A DNA stretch of 64,000 nucleotides from Silanimonas sp044377035 (GTDB lineage Bacteria > Pseudomonadota > Gammaproteobacteria > Xanthomonadales > Xanthomonadaceae). Of the stretch, positions 1-10,295 are shown one piece after another. The DNA is taken from the NCBI RefSeq assembly GCF_044377035.1, contig NZ_JBILJW010000012.1, positions 1 to 64,000 of the forward strand, given 5' to 3'. The position numbers were made by a program, and so were the translations under genes. Numbering within the stretch: the stretch's first letter is position 1; every line of letters begins with the position of its first letter. The notes under the pieces are model-generated. The model saw only the letters and a program-made list of their open reading frames with translations. It was not told where the DNA came from and did no database searches.

Positions 1-158
1 GCAAGAAGCGCGCACGACTGAACGCCATGCGCTACGTGCTGCACAAGCTGCCGTACGCGAACAAGGACGGCGCGGCGATCGGCAAGCTCGACCCGCTGAT
101 CGTCGGTCGCGCGCACGTCGTCTACGAACAGGGCGAGCAGACGGCGCAGGGGATGTAG
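1..158 (+). CDS. Polyphosphate kinase 2 family protein, C-terminal fragment
   Basis: The reading frame is open from the window edge (first full codon at base 3) to a TAG at 156-158, giving about 51 residues. The fragment reads KKRARLNAMRYVLHKLPY and later DPLIVGRAHV, which resembles the end of PPK2 enzymes, where a basic KRARL stretch is followed by a short tail. PPK2 enzymes transfer phosphate between polyphosphate and nucleotides in the cytoplasm. The catalytic Walker motifs lie outside the window, so the family call rests on the tail alone. It ends 4 bases before the convergent pbpC stop. Confidence 0.55.
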   Translation, partial: KKRARLNAMRYVLHKLPYANKDGAAIGKLDPLIVGRAHVVYEQGEQTAQGM

Positions 159-162
159 CCCC

Positions 163-2526
163 CTACTCCGCCTCCACCACGACATCCCGCTCGTCGCCGC
201 GGCCGTGCTCATCGACGGCGCGCAGCAGCACGCGTCCTGCGCGGCGCGGGGCCCAGGCGATCGCACGCCCGCTCGCCGATTCGCCGATGAAGGCGCCGTC
301 CGCGAACCAGAACACCGTGCGCGCGTCGGCGTCGGTGGTCGCGGCCAGCGGGATGCCGGGCTGCTCGCGTCCATCGAAATGCAAGCGGTAGCGCGTCGCT
401 CGATAGGGCTGGGTGATCTGCGGCGCGCTGCCCAGCCACTCGGCCGCGCCCGCGCAGTCCGCGCCCGGCGGCGGTTTGCGGCGCGGCAGGCCGGCTTGGG
501 CGAACACCCGCGCGAGGTCGCTCGGCCAGAACTCGTAGATCTCGCGCCGCATCGTCGCCGGATCGAAGGCGCCGCAGGCCTCGCGGCCGCTCGCGCGGTC
601 GATCTGCACCGGACGATGCACCGTGCTGACGCGGATCGGCGACACGCCGGGGATGAACCAGGTCTCGCCGCGCTGCGGGCACCACGCGTTCGGCAGGTCG
701 CCGCTGGCGAGGCAGACGCTGACGCGCTTCATGCGCGAGGCCGTCGTGCGCTGCGGCGTCACGTCGTAGCCTTCGGCGCGCATGGCGTCGGCGATGGAAA
801 AGAACAGTGGTGCGGCGGCCTCGACACCGATCAGCGCGGGGTTCGCACGGCCGTCGAAATGCCCCATCCACACCACCACCGCGTACGGCCCGACCACGCC
901 CGCCGTCCACGCGTCGCGGAAGCCCCAGCTGGTGCCGGTCTTCCACGCCACCGGCCAATGGCCGAGATCGCTGGCCGTCGCGCCGCCCGGCCGCGGATTG
1001 CGACGCAGCATGTCCAGCGTCATGAAGGCCGCTTCGGGGCTGAGCATCGCGGTGCCTTCGCTGCGCTCGTCCGCCGCGCGGAAGCGCAGCGGGCGAAGGC
1101 GGCCATCACCGCCGAGCATCGCGTACAGCCTTGCCAGATCTTCGCCGCGCACTTCGCCGCCGCCGAGCACGAGGGCCAGGCCGTAGTGCTCGCGGGTGCG
1201 CAGCTTCGGCACGCCGGCGTCGCGCAGCAGGTCGAAAAGGTCCGGTGAGCGCAGCCGCGAGGCGACGGTGACGGCCGGGATGTTGCGGCTGCGGTTCAGT
1301 GCCTCGGTGGCGGTGACCGGACCTTGGAAGCGGCCATCGTAGTTCTCCGGCGTGTAGGCGCCGTAGGCGCTCGGCACGTCGCGCAGCACCGTGGCGGGAT
1401 GCAGCTGGCCTTGGTCGATGGCCAAGGCGTAGAGGAAGGGCTTCAGCGTCGAACCCGGCGAGCGCAGCGCTGCAGTGCCGTTCACTTGCCCGCTGATCGC
1501 GGCGTTGCGCCAATCGGCCGAACCCATCAGCGCGACGACGCCCATGTCGCGGGTGTCGACCACCAGCACCGCGGCGTTGTCGAGGCCGCGCGCGGCCTCG
1601 CGCTGCAGGTTTGCGCGCACGCGACGCTCGACAAGCCGCTGCAGGCGGCGATCCAGCGGCGTGGCGATCTCCGGCGGGCGCGGTCCGTGGCGCTGCTGTG
1701 CCGCCAAGACGCGGTCGACGAAGTGCGGTGCGGCGAAGGGAAGCGCGCGGGTCGGACGCAGGCGCAGCGGCAGGGCCATGCGCGCGGCCATGTCCGTGGC
1801 GTCCTCGACAGACGCGGTGCCGTGGGCGTCGACCCAGCGCGCGTACAAGCGCTGCCGCGCCGCCTGCAGGCCGGGGCCGAGGGTCGTGACGCCGCGCGCG
1901 CCGACGACGAATCGCCCGCGCGGGTTCGGCGCCTGCGGCATCACCGCGAGCGCCAGCGCCTCCGGCAACGAGAGCTCGCTGGCGGCCTTGTCGAAGTAGA
2001 TGCGCGAGGCGGCGCCCACGCCTTCGACGTTGCCGCCGTAGGGTGCGAGGTTCAGATAGGCCTCGAGGAGGTCATCCTTGGAGTACATCGCCTCGAGCTG
2101 CAGCGCACGGGCGATCTGCACCAGCTTGCCGGGCACGTCGCGCGTTTCCAGCTGCCAGCGCAGGCGCGCGAGCTGCATGGTGCTCGTCGAACCGCCGATG
2201 CGCGGGCCACCGGAGTACGTGCTGCCCGCCGCACGCAGCAGCGCGATCGGATTGACGCCGGGATGCCAGCGGTAATGGCGGTCCTCGTGCAGCAGGACGG
2301 CATCGACAAGGGTCGGCGAGATCGCCTCCAGCGGCAGCCACTGGCGGTAGCGCTCGTCGGCCGCGAGCGTCAGGCGCAGCAGCCGGCCGTCGGCATCGAG
2401 CACCGCGGTCGACACCGGCACGCCGGCAGAGAGCGGTGGCTTCGGCCACAGCCGAATCACCAGCAGGGTCACGGCCAGCAGCGCCGCGACCCCCAAGCCC
2501 CACTTCAGCGCGCGCGGAAAACGCAT
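163..2526 (-). CDS. pbpC: Penicillin-binding protein 1C (bifunctional peptidoglycan synthase)
   Basis: 787 residues, normal for PBP1C. A membrane anchor covers about residues 8-25. The glycosyltransferase domain follows, with catalytic Glu81 in LHEDRHYRWHPG and the GGSTSTMQL block. The transpeptidase domain has the Ser359-Thr-Leu-Lys362 active site (SPGSTLKP), an SRN motif and Lys529-Thr-Gly-Thr. The C-terminal part, after about residue 600, matches the beta-rich tail found in PBP1C. It polymerises and crosslinks glycan strands at the periplasmic face. The ATG at 2526 lies 34 bases after the stop of the alpha-2-macroglobulin gene, so the two probably form one transcript. This pairing is widespread in Proteobacteria and is taken as envelope repair plus protease defence. 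Confidence 0.95.
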   Translation of the reverse strand: MRFPRALKWGLGVAALLAVTLLVIRLWPKPPLSAGVPVSTAVLDADGRLLRLTLAADERYRQWLPLEAISPTLVDAVLLHEDRHYRWHPGVNPIALLRAAGSTYSGGPRIGGSTSTMQLARLRWQLETRDVPGKLVQIARALQLEAMYSKDDLLEAYLNLAPYGGNVEGVGAASRIYFDKAASELSLPEALALAVMPQAPNPRGRFVVGARGVTTLGPGLQAARQRLYARWVDAHGTASVEDATDMAARMALPLRLRPTRALPFAAPHFVDRVLAAQQRHGPRPPEIATPLDRRLQRLVERRVRANLQREAARGLDNAAVLVVDTRDMGVVALMGSADWRNAAISGQVNGTAALRSPGSTLKPFLYALAIDQGQLHPATVLRDVPSAYGAYTPENYDGRFQGPVTATEALNRSRNIPAVTVASRLRSPDLFDLLRDAGVPKLRTREHYGLALVLGGGEVRGEDLARLYAMLGGDGRLRPLRFRAADERSEGTAMLSPEAAFMTLDMLRRNPRPGGATASDLGHWPVAWKTGTSWGFRDAWTAGVVGPYAVVVWMGHFDGRANPALIGVEAAAPLFFSIADAMRAEGYDVTPQRTTASRMKRVSVCLASGDLPNAWCPQRGETWFIPGVSPIRVSTVHRPVQIDRASGREACGAFDPATMRREIYEFWPSDLARVFAQAGLPRRKPPPGADCAGAAEWLGSAPQITQPYRATRYRLHFDGREQPGIPLAATTDADARTVFWFADGAFIGESASGRAIAWAPRRAGRVLLRAVDEHGRGDERDVVVEAE

Positions 2527-2560
2527 TGGATCGCGCGCGAGGTGGGGGCGACGCCGGCGC

Positions 2561-5500
2561 TCAGCGCGCCGGCTCGGTGACGGTGAGCGTGCCGGCCGGG
2601 CCGCCGCGCGCGATCACGCCGTTGCGGTACATGTGCTCGGCGAAGATCGGCGGCACCTGGAACGTGCCCGTGGCCGTCGCGCGGACGCGGTAGCGGAACT
2701 CCTGCATGCCGTCCGAAACGCTGCCGTAAAGCACGAGGCGGTCTTCGCGGATCTCCTCGTGCACGGGGCGGAAGGTCGATTCCGGCAGGGCCAGCACCGG
2801 GGCCGCGGGCTGGGCCGCGCCTTGCGACGCGTCGCCTTCGATCATCTCGCCGGTCTCGTCGTCGTAGCCGTCGCCATCGGCATCGCGCTGCCGGCCTTGC
2901 GCCGGATCGCTGCCGCCTTCGGCGGCCGTCGGCGGCACCAGCACGGCCTCGAAACCACCCGGCAACAGATCGAGGATGGCCACGTTGTCCCAGCCCGAGC
3001 CGCGAACGCGCAGGCGCACCGTGAGCTCCTTGCCCTGCTCGACCGTCGTGGTCGGCTTGCCGGCCTCGTCGAGGAAATCGCGCTGCACTTCGAGGCCCTG
3101 GTCCTGCACCGCCGGCGGCGGCGTGCGATCGAAGCCGGTTTCGGTGCGTGCCACCCACACGGTCTTCCCAGCCTCCGGCATCACCATCAGGCGCGTCGCA
3201 TCGGCGCGGAACGGGCCGGCCAGCACGCCGTCCTTCGATTCGCCGAAGGCCGCCTTGCCACCGCGCCACTCCTGCTCGAAGCGCACCGGGGCGGCGGTCT
3301 CGCCACCGACGGCGTCGAGCGCCAGCACGGCCAGCGCGCTGTTGAGGCTGTTGAGGCCCTGCTCGTTCACCGAGGCCAACAGGCGCGTCGTGGCCTCGGC
3401 ATTCAGCAGCCGGCGCTGGTCGGGGAAGTGCTTGCCCAGCAGGTACAGGCGCCAGGCCTGCGCGCCGAACGGGTCGTAGTAGTCGCCGTAAGCCCAGCGC
3501 GAATACAGCGCCACGCGCTCCGCTTCGGTGAACTGCGACCACGGCTTCGCGACTTCGTTGGCAATCTCGCGGTGGCGGCGCGCCAGCGGCGCAGCGGCCG
3601 CGGACTGCTGCAGGCCGCTGTAGCTCGCGGCCACCAGCAGTCCGGCGAGATCCTCGCGCCAGGCCTTCGGCTGGTCGCGTTCCAACTGCTCGACAAGCGC
3701 GGCCAGCGCGTTGCCGGCGGATTCGCCCTGCCGCACCTGCAGGTACACGGCCAGCGCGCGGGCGCGAAGACCCGCAAGGTCGTTGCGGCTGCGGTCGGTC
3801 GCCGCCTGCGCCAGCCACTGGTTGGCGCGGTCGAGCAGGTCACCCGGCACGCGTTCGCCACGCTCACGCGCTTCCACCAGCACCATCACGGCGTAGGCCG
3901 AGACCAGCGGGTCGACATCGGGCGTCGAAGTCCAGGTGCCGAAACCACCGTCGCCGTTCTGCCGCGCGCGCAGCGTGTTGAACAGGCCGCTGAGATCGCC
4001 GTCGCCGCGCGTGCGGCCAAAGGCCGGGTGCGAGCGCAGCACGAGGCCCGGCAGGGCCTGGCTGGCCAGCTGCTCGGTGCAGCTGTAGCGGTAGTCGCCG
4101 AGCCACGCCTGCAAGCCCGTCAGCGCCACGAGCGGCGAACTCGAGGCCGCCAGACGACGGTTGGCTCGCTCGTCGAACATCGCACGCAGGTCGGTGATCG
4201 CGGTGTTGCGCGAGGCCTGCTGCACGGTGACCGTCGTCAGCGAGGGCTGCAGCGGCCGCACCGACACTTCGAGGCGACGCTGCGCGGCGAAGCGCCCGCT
4301 GCTCGCCCGCAGCGTGATCGGCACGGCACCGAGTGCCTGCGAAGCTTTCAGCCGCACGTTCACCACGGTCTCGTCGCCCGGCTTCAACGTGACCGGCGCG
4401 GGCGCCGCGCCGACCAGGGCGAGCGAGGGCGGAAGCGTGAGCTGCAGCGCCACGTTGGCGGGCTGCGTAGCCCCTTCGATGGTGTTGGCGATGCCGACGG
4501 GAACCACGAACTCATCGCCCGGGGCCACGTGCGTCGGCAGGGTCGGCGTCAGCACGAAATCACCGCGGATCGTCGTCTTGCCTTCGCGGAAACCCACGCG
4601 CTCCGGCGTCACCGCGACCGCCACGAGGCGCAGTTCGCCATTGAAGTGGTCCGGCGGCGTGAACTCGAAGCGCTTGGCACCCTCGATGTCGACCACGCCC
4701 GACCACCACACGGCCGGCTTCTCGCCCTTGCGCTTGAACGGGTTCAGATGGCGCGCACCGGCGCCCTCGCCGTCACCGCCGGGGGCGGCGCCATCGGCGA
4801 AGCGCGCGAACTCCGGCAGCAGCAGGTCGAGGATCTGCGCGCTGTCGACCTGGTGCATGCGTTTGGCGAAGAAGGCATCGAGTGGATCGTCGACGCGGTA
4901 GCCCGCCACCTGCAGGATGCCCTCGTCGACGGCGAACACCGCGACGCGGGCCGGCCCACCGGCATCGACGTCGATGGCCAACGGCTGGCCCGGGCGGGAG
5001 CGCACCGGCGCACTCATCGTCAGCGGCAGCTGGCGCGGCGTGCGGTCGATGGCGAAGGGCACCACGCCCCACGAGAGCGGGCTCAGGTGGATCTCCTCGC
5101 TCGCCGGATCGCGCAGCAGCGTCACCGAGACATAGGCATTGCCTTCCAGGCCCTCCGGCACGCGGATGCGCTGCACCGTGCTGGTGGTGTCGGCCTTGAA
5201 CCAGCGCTGCGCCACCACGCTGTCGCGTTCGATGGTGATCAGGCCGGCGCCGGCGTACGGCCCACGGATCGAAACTTCGATCTCTTCGCCCGCTGCGTAG
5301 CTCGGCTTCGACAGGCTCAACTGCAGCTCGGCGTTGCGCTCCAGCGAGCGCGAGAGGTTGGCATCACCCACCACGGTCCAGGCCTGCGAATTGAGCACGC
5401 GCCCCTGCGCATCCTGGATCTCGAGGATGAAGTCGCCCGGGGTCGCCGTGTCGAGCGCCAGCGCCTGCGCACCGGCCTTCGAGGCCAGCGCGGCGCGCGA

Positions 5501-8479
5501 TTTCTCTTCGCGACGCTCGCGCGAGACGAAGCGGAACAGGCCGTCGTCGCCGCGCGTCAGCACCGAGACCATGCGCTTCTCGATGCGCACCGCCTGCAGC
5601 CCGTCGACCGCCAGCGGCGCACCGTCCGGACCGATCACCAGCACGTCGGCCGAGGCGCTGGAACCGCGATTCACGTAGCCCAGCGAGTCGGCCGCCTTGA
5701 TGCCGACGAGGTAGGGCTGGTCGGACACCAGCGCACGCAGCGTCGAGGCCACGCCACGGCCGCTGCCCGGCTCGTAGGCGCGCACCAGCAGGTCGAGGCG
5801 GTAGCTGGCGCGCTCGTACTGCTCGAGGCCTAGCGCGATCTCGGCGCGACCTTCCGCATCCGTCCGGGCGTCCTCGAGGTCCTGCTGCACGCCCTCGCGG
5901 GCCTGCTGCGGATCGCTGAAACGGAAGCCGGGGTGCTGCTCGAAGGCCGGCACGCTCGGAGTGAGGCGCAGCTGCGCGGCGATGCGCCGATCCTGCGCCG
6001 CCGTGCCGAACAGGTTCTCGACCTCCACCACGGCCTTCAGGTCTTCCGGACGAACCCAGCCGCGCTGAGCCGGCGTCGAAAGTGCCGTCTTGACGCGCAG
6101 CGTGTCGGGCTGGAACTCGCGCACCTGCACCGTGGTGCCGCCAACGAGGCGACGGTCGTAGTCGTTCTTGCCCTTGAGGTAGAGCTGGGCCATCCACGTG
6201 CCCGAGGGCGCGCTCTCACCGGGCGTGAAATCGAAGCCCTCGAAGCCGGCGGCGCCGAAGCGGATCGTTTCGCGACGCGCGAGGTTGCCGGTGGGGTCGA
6301 GGATGTCGAGCTCCAGCGGTGCGCCTACCGGGGTCTTCGCCCAGTCCTGCGCGCGCAGGATCAGGCCGAGGTGCACCGTCTCGCCAGGGCGATAGAGCCC
6401 GCGATCGGAGAACAGCACGGCCTTCAAGGCGCCCGGATCGACGTGGTTGATCTCGCCGCCAACGTCGAAGCGCGAGGTGTCGAGCTGGCGCGACCAGTCG
6501 CCAAGCGGCAGGAAGCTCATGTCCTCGCCGCGGGTGACCCGCAGCAGCACCGGCGTGCGCTCGCGCACGAAGGGTTCGAAGGTCGGCAGCGTGGCCACGC
6601 CGTCGGCATCCGTGCTGGACGCGACCACCACCTGACCATTGCGGCCCACCACCGAGACCAAGGCATCAGCGACCGGCGTGCCGTCGGAGAGGCTCTGCAC
6701 GAACACCTTGCGGCGACCGTCGAGCTCGGTCTTGGCCAGCACGCCGAGGTCGGTCAACACGACGAGTCGCGAGTCGGTCTGTTGGCCGGCGTTGCGGTCG
6801 AGGCGCTCACGCGTGGTCAGCGCGGCCTCGTCGGCACTCATCGAGCGCAGCGACAGCAGGAACACGCCGCGCTCGTTGGCATTGAAGTAGGTGCCGAGGT
6901 CGACGCCGCGGTAGTTCGCCTTCGCCGGGTCATCCGTCGGGATCGACAGCGTTTCCTCGAAGCGCTCGACCAGCATGTCCTCGTCCACGCGCCACAGCGA
7001 GGGGTTCTGCAGTTGGCCGTCGTTCGTCCCGACCAGCATCTGCAGTTGCTCGGGCAGCACGCGGCCGATCTCGAGGCGCACGTCCGGCGTGTTGCGGGCC
7101 ACGAGGCTCACGCGGCGTTCGCCACGCAGCGAAAGCAACGCGCCCTCGCCGACGAAGCGCAGCAGCTTCGGGTACTCGGGCACGACGAGCAGGCGACGCT
7201 GCGGCTGGCCGAGCAGGAAGCCGCCGAAACTCTTCAGGCCCTTCGGCAGCTCCAGCCACAGCCGGCGACCGGGCGGCGCTTCGAAGCGCAGCGTGTGCGT
7301 CTCCACCCATTCGCGCTCGCCGGGCAGCAGTTCGAAGCGCAGCGGCGTGGCGGCCTTCAGCGTGGCCGCGTCCACTTCGCCCTCCGACCACGGATACGGC
7401 ACGGTCTGCTGGTGGCCGCTGTCCGGATCGGCCCGTCGCTGCGGGCTTGGCACGAAGCGCTCCGGCAGCAACCAGAGCTTCACCTGCGAGGCGATGTCGC
7501 GGTCCTTCAGCGTGTCGTTGAATGACAGCACGATCAGCTGCTTCGGCTCGCCGTTCTCATCGTCGACGACGGTGGCTTCGACATTGTCGAGCGCCACGGA
7601 ATACAGCGAAGGCATCACGACGCTGGAGGTGGTCTCGCCAGCGCGTCCCGGGCCCTCGAGGCGGCTCTTCGCGCCCTCGGCGAGGGCCAGCGTCACGCGA
7701 CCGCCGTTTTCCGGCACCGTGAGCGGCGCGGTCTGCACCCAGGCCTTCAGGCCCGGCTCGTCGAAGCGCACCTCGATGGGCGGCGCCGCGAGCGCCCGGT
7801 CCGCGCCGTCGAACGCCGTCGTCGAGAATCGCGAGCGCAGCGCGTCGGCATCCACGGGATGCGAAAAGGTGAACGCCCACACGCCGCGCTTCAGGCCGGC
7901 ACTTTCCGGGTCCTGGTAGAACTCGGCGCTGTCGATGCCGGCGGCGAACGCCGCGGTTTCGAAGGCGAACCGCGTTTCGGCCAGCACGCGATCCGGCGCC
8001 AGCGCCTTCGGCGCATCCACGGTGACCTCGTAGCCCTGGCCTACCGGCCAATCCTCGGCGGGCGTAAAGACAAGGGTCGACTCATCCTCGAAGGCCCAGC
8101 GACCGGCCAGCGCGGGCTTCAACGCCAAGCCCTCGACCGCTTTCGCACTGCCTTCTTCCGCCCCCACCGATTCGAGCGTCGCCACCGGCGCGCTGAAGCG
8201 CAGGCGCAGCGGCATCACCGTGATCGGCGTTTCCGAATAGTTGGTGACGCCCGGGGCCTCGACAGCAACGGTGATCGCATCCGGCGGCAGCGGCACCTCG
8301 CGGGTGAACCACCACGTCGCCAGCGCGGCCAGCGCCAGTGCTGCGATCGGACCGCCGAGACGCGGGCCCGGCTTCGCCCGCAGCCAGCGCAGCGATTGCC
8401 CGATCCAGGCCGGCGGCTGCCACGCGCCGAACACGCGGTTGGACCACGAAGAAGGGGTGGATTCGTCCGTGACGCTCAT
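2561..8479 (-). CDS. Bacterial alpha-2-macroglobulin (YfhM-type protease trap)
   Basis: 1972 residues. An N-terminal membrane segment at about 41-58 (IAALALAALATWWF) anchors the protein as a type II membrane protein; there is no lipobox, unlike E. coli YfhM. A long series of macroglobulin-like beta domains follows. The thioester motif Cys1467-Thr-Glu-Gln1470 (YSCTEQLAS) is intact, which assigns it to the thioester-bearing class that covalently traps proteases. The alpha-alpha toroid and receptor-like C-terminal regions follow. It sits immediately upstream of pbpC on the same strand, the usual partnership. The start at 8479 has a C-run directly before ATG and only a weak GAG as ribosome-binding signal. 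Confidence 0.93.
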   Translation of the reverse strand: MSVTDESTPSSWSNRVFGAWQPPAWIGQSLRWLRAKPGPRLGGPIAALALAALATWWFTREVPLPPDAITVAVEAPGVTNYSETPITVMPLRLRFSAPVATLESVGAEEGSAKAVEGLALKPALAGRWAFEDESTLVFTPAEDWPVGQGYEVTVDAPKALAPDRVLAETRFAFETAAFAAGIDSAEFYQDPESAGLKRGVWAFTFSHPVDADALRSRFSTTAFDGADRALAAPPIEVRFDEPGLKAWVQTAPLTVPENGGRVTLALAEGAKSRLEGPGRAGETTSSVVMPSLYSVALDNVEATVVDDENGEPKQLIVLSFNDTLKDRDIASQVKLWLLPERFVPSPQRRADPDSGHQQTVPYPWSEGEVDAATLKAATPLRFELLPGEREWVETHTLRFEAPPGRRLWLELPKGLKSFGGFLLGQPQRRLLVVPEYPKLLRFVGEGALLSLRGERRVSLVARNTPDVRLEIGRVLPEQLQMLVGTNDGQLQNPSLWRVDEDMLVERFEETLSIPTDDPAKANYRGVDLGTYFNANERGVFLLSLRSMSADEAALTTRERLDRNAGQQTDSRLVVLTDLGVLAKTELDGRRKVFVQSLSDGTPVADALVSVVGRNGQVVVASSTDADGVATLPTFEPFVRERTPVLLRVTRGEDMSFLPLGDWSRQLDTSRFDVGGEINHVDPGALKAVLFSDRGLYRPGETVHLGLILRAQDWAKTPVGAPLELDILDPTGNLARRETIRFGAAGFEGFDFTPGESAPSGTWMAQLYLKGKNDYDRRLVGGTTVQVREFQPDTLRVKTALSTPAQRGWVRPEDLKAVVEVENLFGTAAQDRRIAAQLRLTPSVPAFEQHPGFRFSDPQQAREGVQQDLEDARTDAEGRAEIALGLEQYERASYRLDLLVRAYEPGSGRGVASTLRALVSDQPYLVGIKAADSLGYVNRGSSASADVLVIGPDGAPLAVDGLQAVRIEKRMVSVLTRGDDGLFRFVSRERREEKSRAALASKAGAQALALDTATPGDFILEIQDAQGRVLNSQAWTVVGDANLSRSLERNAELQLSLSKPSYAAGEEIEVSIRGPYAGAGLITIERDSVVAQRWFKADTTSTVQRIRVPEGLEGNAYVSVTLLRDPASEEIHLSPLSWGVVPFAIDRTPRQLPLTMSAPVRSRPGQPLAIDVDAGGPARVAVFAVDEGILQVAGYRVDDPLDAFFAKRMHQVDSAQILDLLLPEFARFADGAAPGGDGEGAGARHLNPFKRKGEKPAVWWSGVVDIEGAKRFEFTPPDHFNGELRLVAVAVTPERVGFREGKTTIRGDFVLTPTLPTHVAPGDEFVVPVGIANTIEGATQPANVALQLTLPPSLALVGAAPAPVTLKPGDETVVNVRLKASQALGAVPITLRASSGRFAAQRRLEVSVRPLQPSLTTVTVQQASRNTAITDLRAMFDERANRRLAASSSPLVALTGLQAWLGDYRYSCTEQLASQALPGLVLRSHPAFGRTRGDGDLSGLFNTLRARQNGDGGFGTWTSTPDVDPLVSAYAVMVLVEARERGERVPGDLLDRANQWLAQAATDRSRNDLAGLRARALAVYLQVRQGESAGNALAALVEQLERDQPKAWREDLAGLLVAASYSGLQQSAAAAPLARRHREIANEVAKPWSQFTEAERVALYSRWAYGDYYDPFGAQAWRLYLLGKHFPDQRRLLNAEATTRLLASVNEQGLNSLNSALAVLALDAVGGETAAPVRFEQEWRGGKAAFGESKDGVLAGPFRADATRLMVMPEAGKTVWVARTETGFDRTPPPAVQDQGLEVQRDFLDEAGKPTTTVEQGKELTVRLRVRGSGWDNVAILDLLPGGFEAVLVPPTAAEGGSDPAQGRQRDADGDGYDDETGEMIEGDASQGAAQPAAPVLALPESTFRPVHEEIREDRLVLYGSVSDGMQEFRYRVRATATGTFQVPPIFAEHMYRNGVIARGGPAGTLTVTEPAR

Positions 8480-8614
8480 GGGGGGGCTCGCGCGGCGGGC
8501 GCGGCGGGGTGCCGCGCGTTCACTGCATCATAACGAGCCGCCGAACGCGGCCGAGGTCGAATCGTGGCGGCCGCGGGCCACCGATGGCGAAACGCGGGCA
8601 GGCGGGGAGTCGCC

Positions 8615-9556
8615 TTAGAAGCGCCCGGCCTGGAAGTCGGCGATCGCTTCGCGGATTTCGTCGGCCGTGTTCATGACGAACGGACCGTGCCAGGCCACCG
8701 GCTCGCGCAGCGGCCGGCCCGCGACGACGATCAACCGCGCGCCCTCGCCACCGGCGCGCAAGGCAAGGTGGTCACCGTCCGACAGCACGGCGAGCTGGCC
8801 CGTGCGCACCTCGGCCTCACCGCCACTGGCGGCCAAGCGCAAGCCACCGCCGAACACATGCACGAAGCCCTGGTGGCCGATCGCAATCGGCAGCGCGAGG
8901 GTCGCGTTGGGCGCCAAGACCACGTCGACGAAAAGCGGCTGCGTGGCTTCGGCCTGCACCGGCCCCTCGACGCCGGCCACCGCACCGGCGATCACCTTCA
9001 GCGCCGCGATCGCGCCGGGCGCGTCGATGACCGGCGCCTCGAGGCCAGCACCGCGCGCCACGATCGCGCCATGGGCGTCGAGCTGCAGCACCGGCAGGTA
9101 CTCCGGCCCGATGTCCTGGTAGCGCGGCGCGCGCATCTTGTCCTTGGTCGGCAGGTTCACCCAAAGCTGGAAGCCGCGCATCTCGCCTTCCACCTGCTCG
9201 GGCATCTCGGAATGCACGATGCCGCGGCCCGCGGTCATCCACTGCACGCTGCCGGGCACCAGCAGGCCCTCGCCGCCCTTGTTGTCGCGGTGGCGCATGC
9301 GCCCCTTGAGCATGTAGGTGACGGTCTCGAAGCCGCGGTGCGGGTGCGGCGGGAAACCGGCGATGTAGTCCTGCGGCCGCTCGGTGCCAAAGGCGTCGAG
9401 CATCAGGAAGGGATCGACCGGCGGCTGCTGCGGCGTGCCGATCAGGCGCGTGAGCTTCACGCCGGCACCGTCGGAGGTCGGCATGCCGGTGGAGAGGCGC
9501 AGCACGTGGCGGGGCGCGTGCAGCACGGGCGCGGAAGCGGCGGGGATGGCGTTCAT
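8615..9556 (-). CDS. Pirin family protein (bicupin)
   Basis: 313 residues from the chosen ATG at 9556, which has GGAG with a 9-10 base spacer upstream. An in-frame extension to 9643 exists but carries no recognisable sequence. The N-terminal cupin has the pirin metal ligands: two His in FPPHPHRGFET and the later His/Glu in GIVHSEMPE. The second cupin fills the C-terminal third. Pirins bind Fe or Mn; some are quercetin 2,3-dioxygenases and others are regulatory, so the substrate cannot be assigned. The gene stands alone between the macroglobulin start and an acyltransferase on the same strand. Confidence 0.88.
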   Translation of the reverse strand: MNAIPAASAPVLHAPRHVLRLSTGMPTSDGAGVKLTRLIGTPQQPPVDPFLMLDAFGTERPQDYIAGFPPHPHRGFETVTYMLKGRMRHRDNKGGEGLLVPGSVQWMTAGRGIVHSEMPEQVEGEMRGFQLWVNLPTKDKMRAPRYQDIGPEYLPVLQLDAHGAIVARGAGLEAPVIDAPGAIAALKVIAGAVAGVEGPVQAEATQPLFVDVVLAPNATLALPIAIGHQGFVHVFGGGLRLAASGGEAEVRTGQLAVLSDGDHLALRAGGEGARLIVVAGRPLREPVAWHGPFVMNTADEIREAIADFQAGRF

Positions 9557-9677
9557 GCCGGGAATGCTCCACGCCCTGCCGAAGCCGCTCAAGGCGTCGG
9601 CCGGAACGCCGCATTGCGCGGCCGCAACGGCCGACGATGGCACACAGGCCTCGCCCGCGCGGCCCGGACCTCGCGCG

Positions 9678-10295
9678 CTAGACCGTACCCCGGTTTTTGC
9701 CCATGAACGGCCGGTACCACGCGCGGATGCCGACCATGTCGACGTCGAAGTCGTCGGTGCAGCGCATCAGCGGGCCGATGCGGACGCAACGGTTGGGGTA
9801 ATCGAAGGCCACGCAGAGCACGGGCACGTCGGCGGCGCGGGCGATCTTCCAGAAGCCGGTCTTCCACTTGTCGACACGCCGACGCGTGCCCTCCGGCGCC
9901 AGCACGAACCACATGCGGTCCGCGTCACGCAGGCGCGTGGCCACCTGGTCGGCGACGCCGCCCGGCGCGGCACGGTCGACGGGCAAGCCGCCCATGCGCC
10001 GCATGTACCAAGCGAGGGGCCCGACGAAGATCTCCTTCTTCGCCATGAACACCACGCCCAGATCCATGGCCAGCAGCATCGCGAAGCCCCACACCGCATC
10101 CCACGCCGATGAATGCGGCGCGGCGATCACCACCAGCCGCGGCTCGTCGGGCCATTCGCCTTCCATGCGCCAGCGGCCGAGGCGCAGCACCCACGTCGCA
10201 AATCGACGCCACAGGGGCGCGGTGCCGCCACGCGGCGCATTCGGCGGCAGGACCGGGACCGGGGCGTCAGCCGCGCGTGCCGTGGTCGCATTCAT
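9678..10295 (-). CDS. PlsC-like 1-acylglycerol-3-phosphate acyltransferase family protein
   Basis: 205 residues. The acyltransferase HX4D motif is His61-Ser-Ser-Ala-Trp-Asp66, and the PEGTRRR block is at about residues 134-140, both typical of the PlsC/LPLAT fold. Members move acyl chains onto lysophosphatidate or related acceptors at the inner membrane. The protein is short and lacks clear extra domains; it resembles the short glycerol acyltransferase group rather than the main PlsC. Its ATG overlaps the arfB stop (ATGA, 10292-10295), so it is translationally coupled to arfB. Confidence 0.85.
   Translation of the reverse strand: MNATTARAADAPVPVLPPNAPRGGTAPLWRRFATWVLRLGRWRMEGEWPDEPRLVVIAAPHSSAWDAVWGFAMLLAMDLGVVFMAKKEIFVGPLAWYMRRMGGLPVDRAAPGGVADQVATRLRDADRMWFVLAPEGTRRRVDKWKTGFWKIARAADVPVLCVAFDYPNRCVRIGPLMRCTDDFDVDMVGIRAWYRPFMGKNRGTV

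Noticed and set aside
2633..5833. Open frame of 1,066 codons on the plus strand
   Set aside because: Complement of the alpha-2-macroglobulin gene; His/Arg/Gln-rich without motifs.
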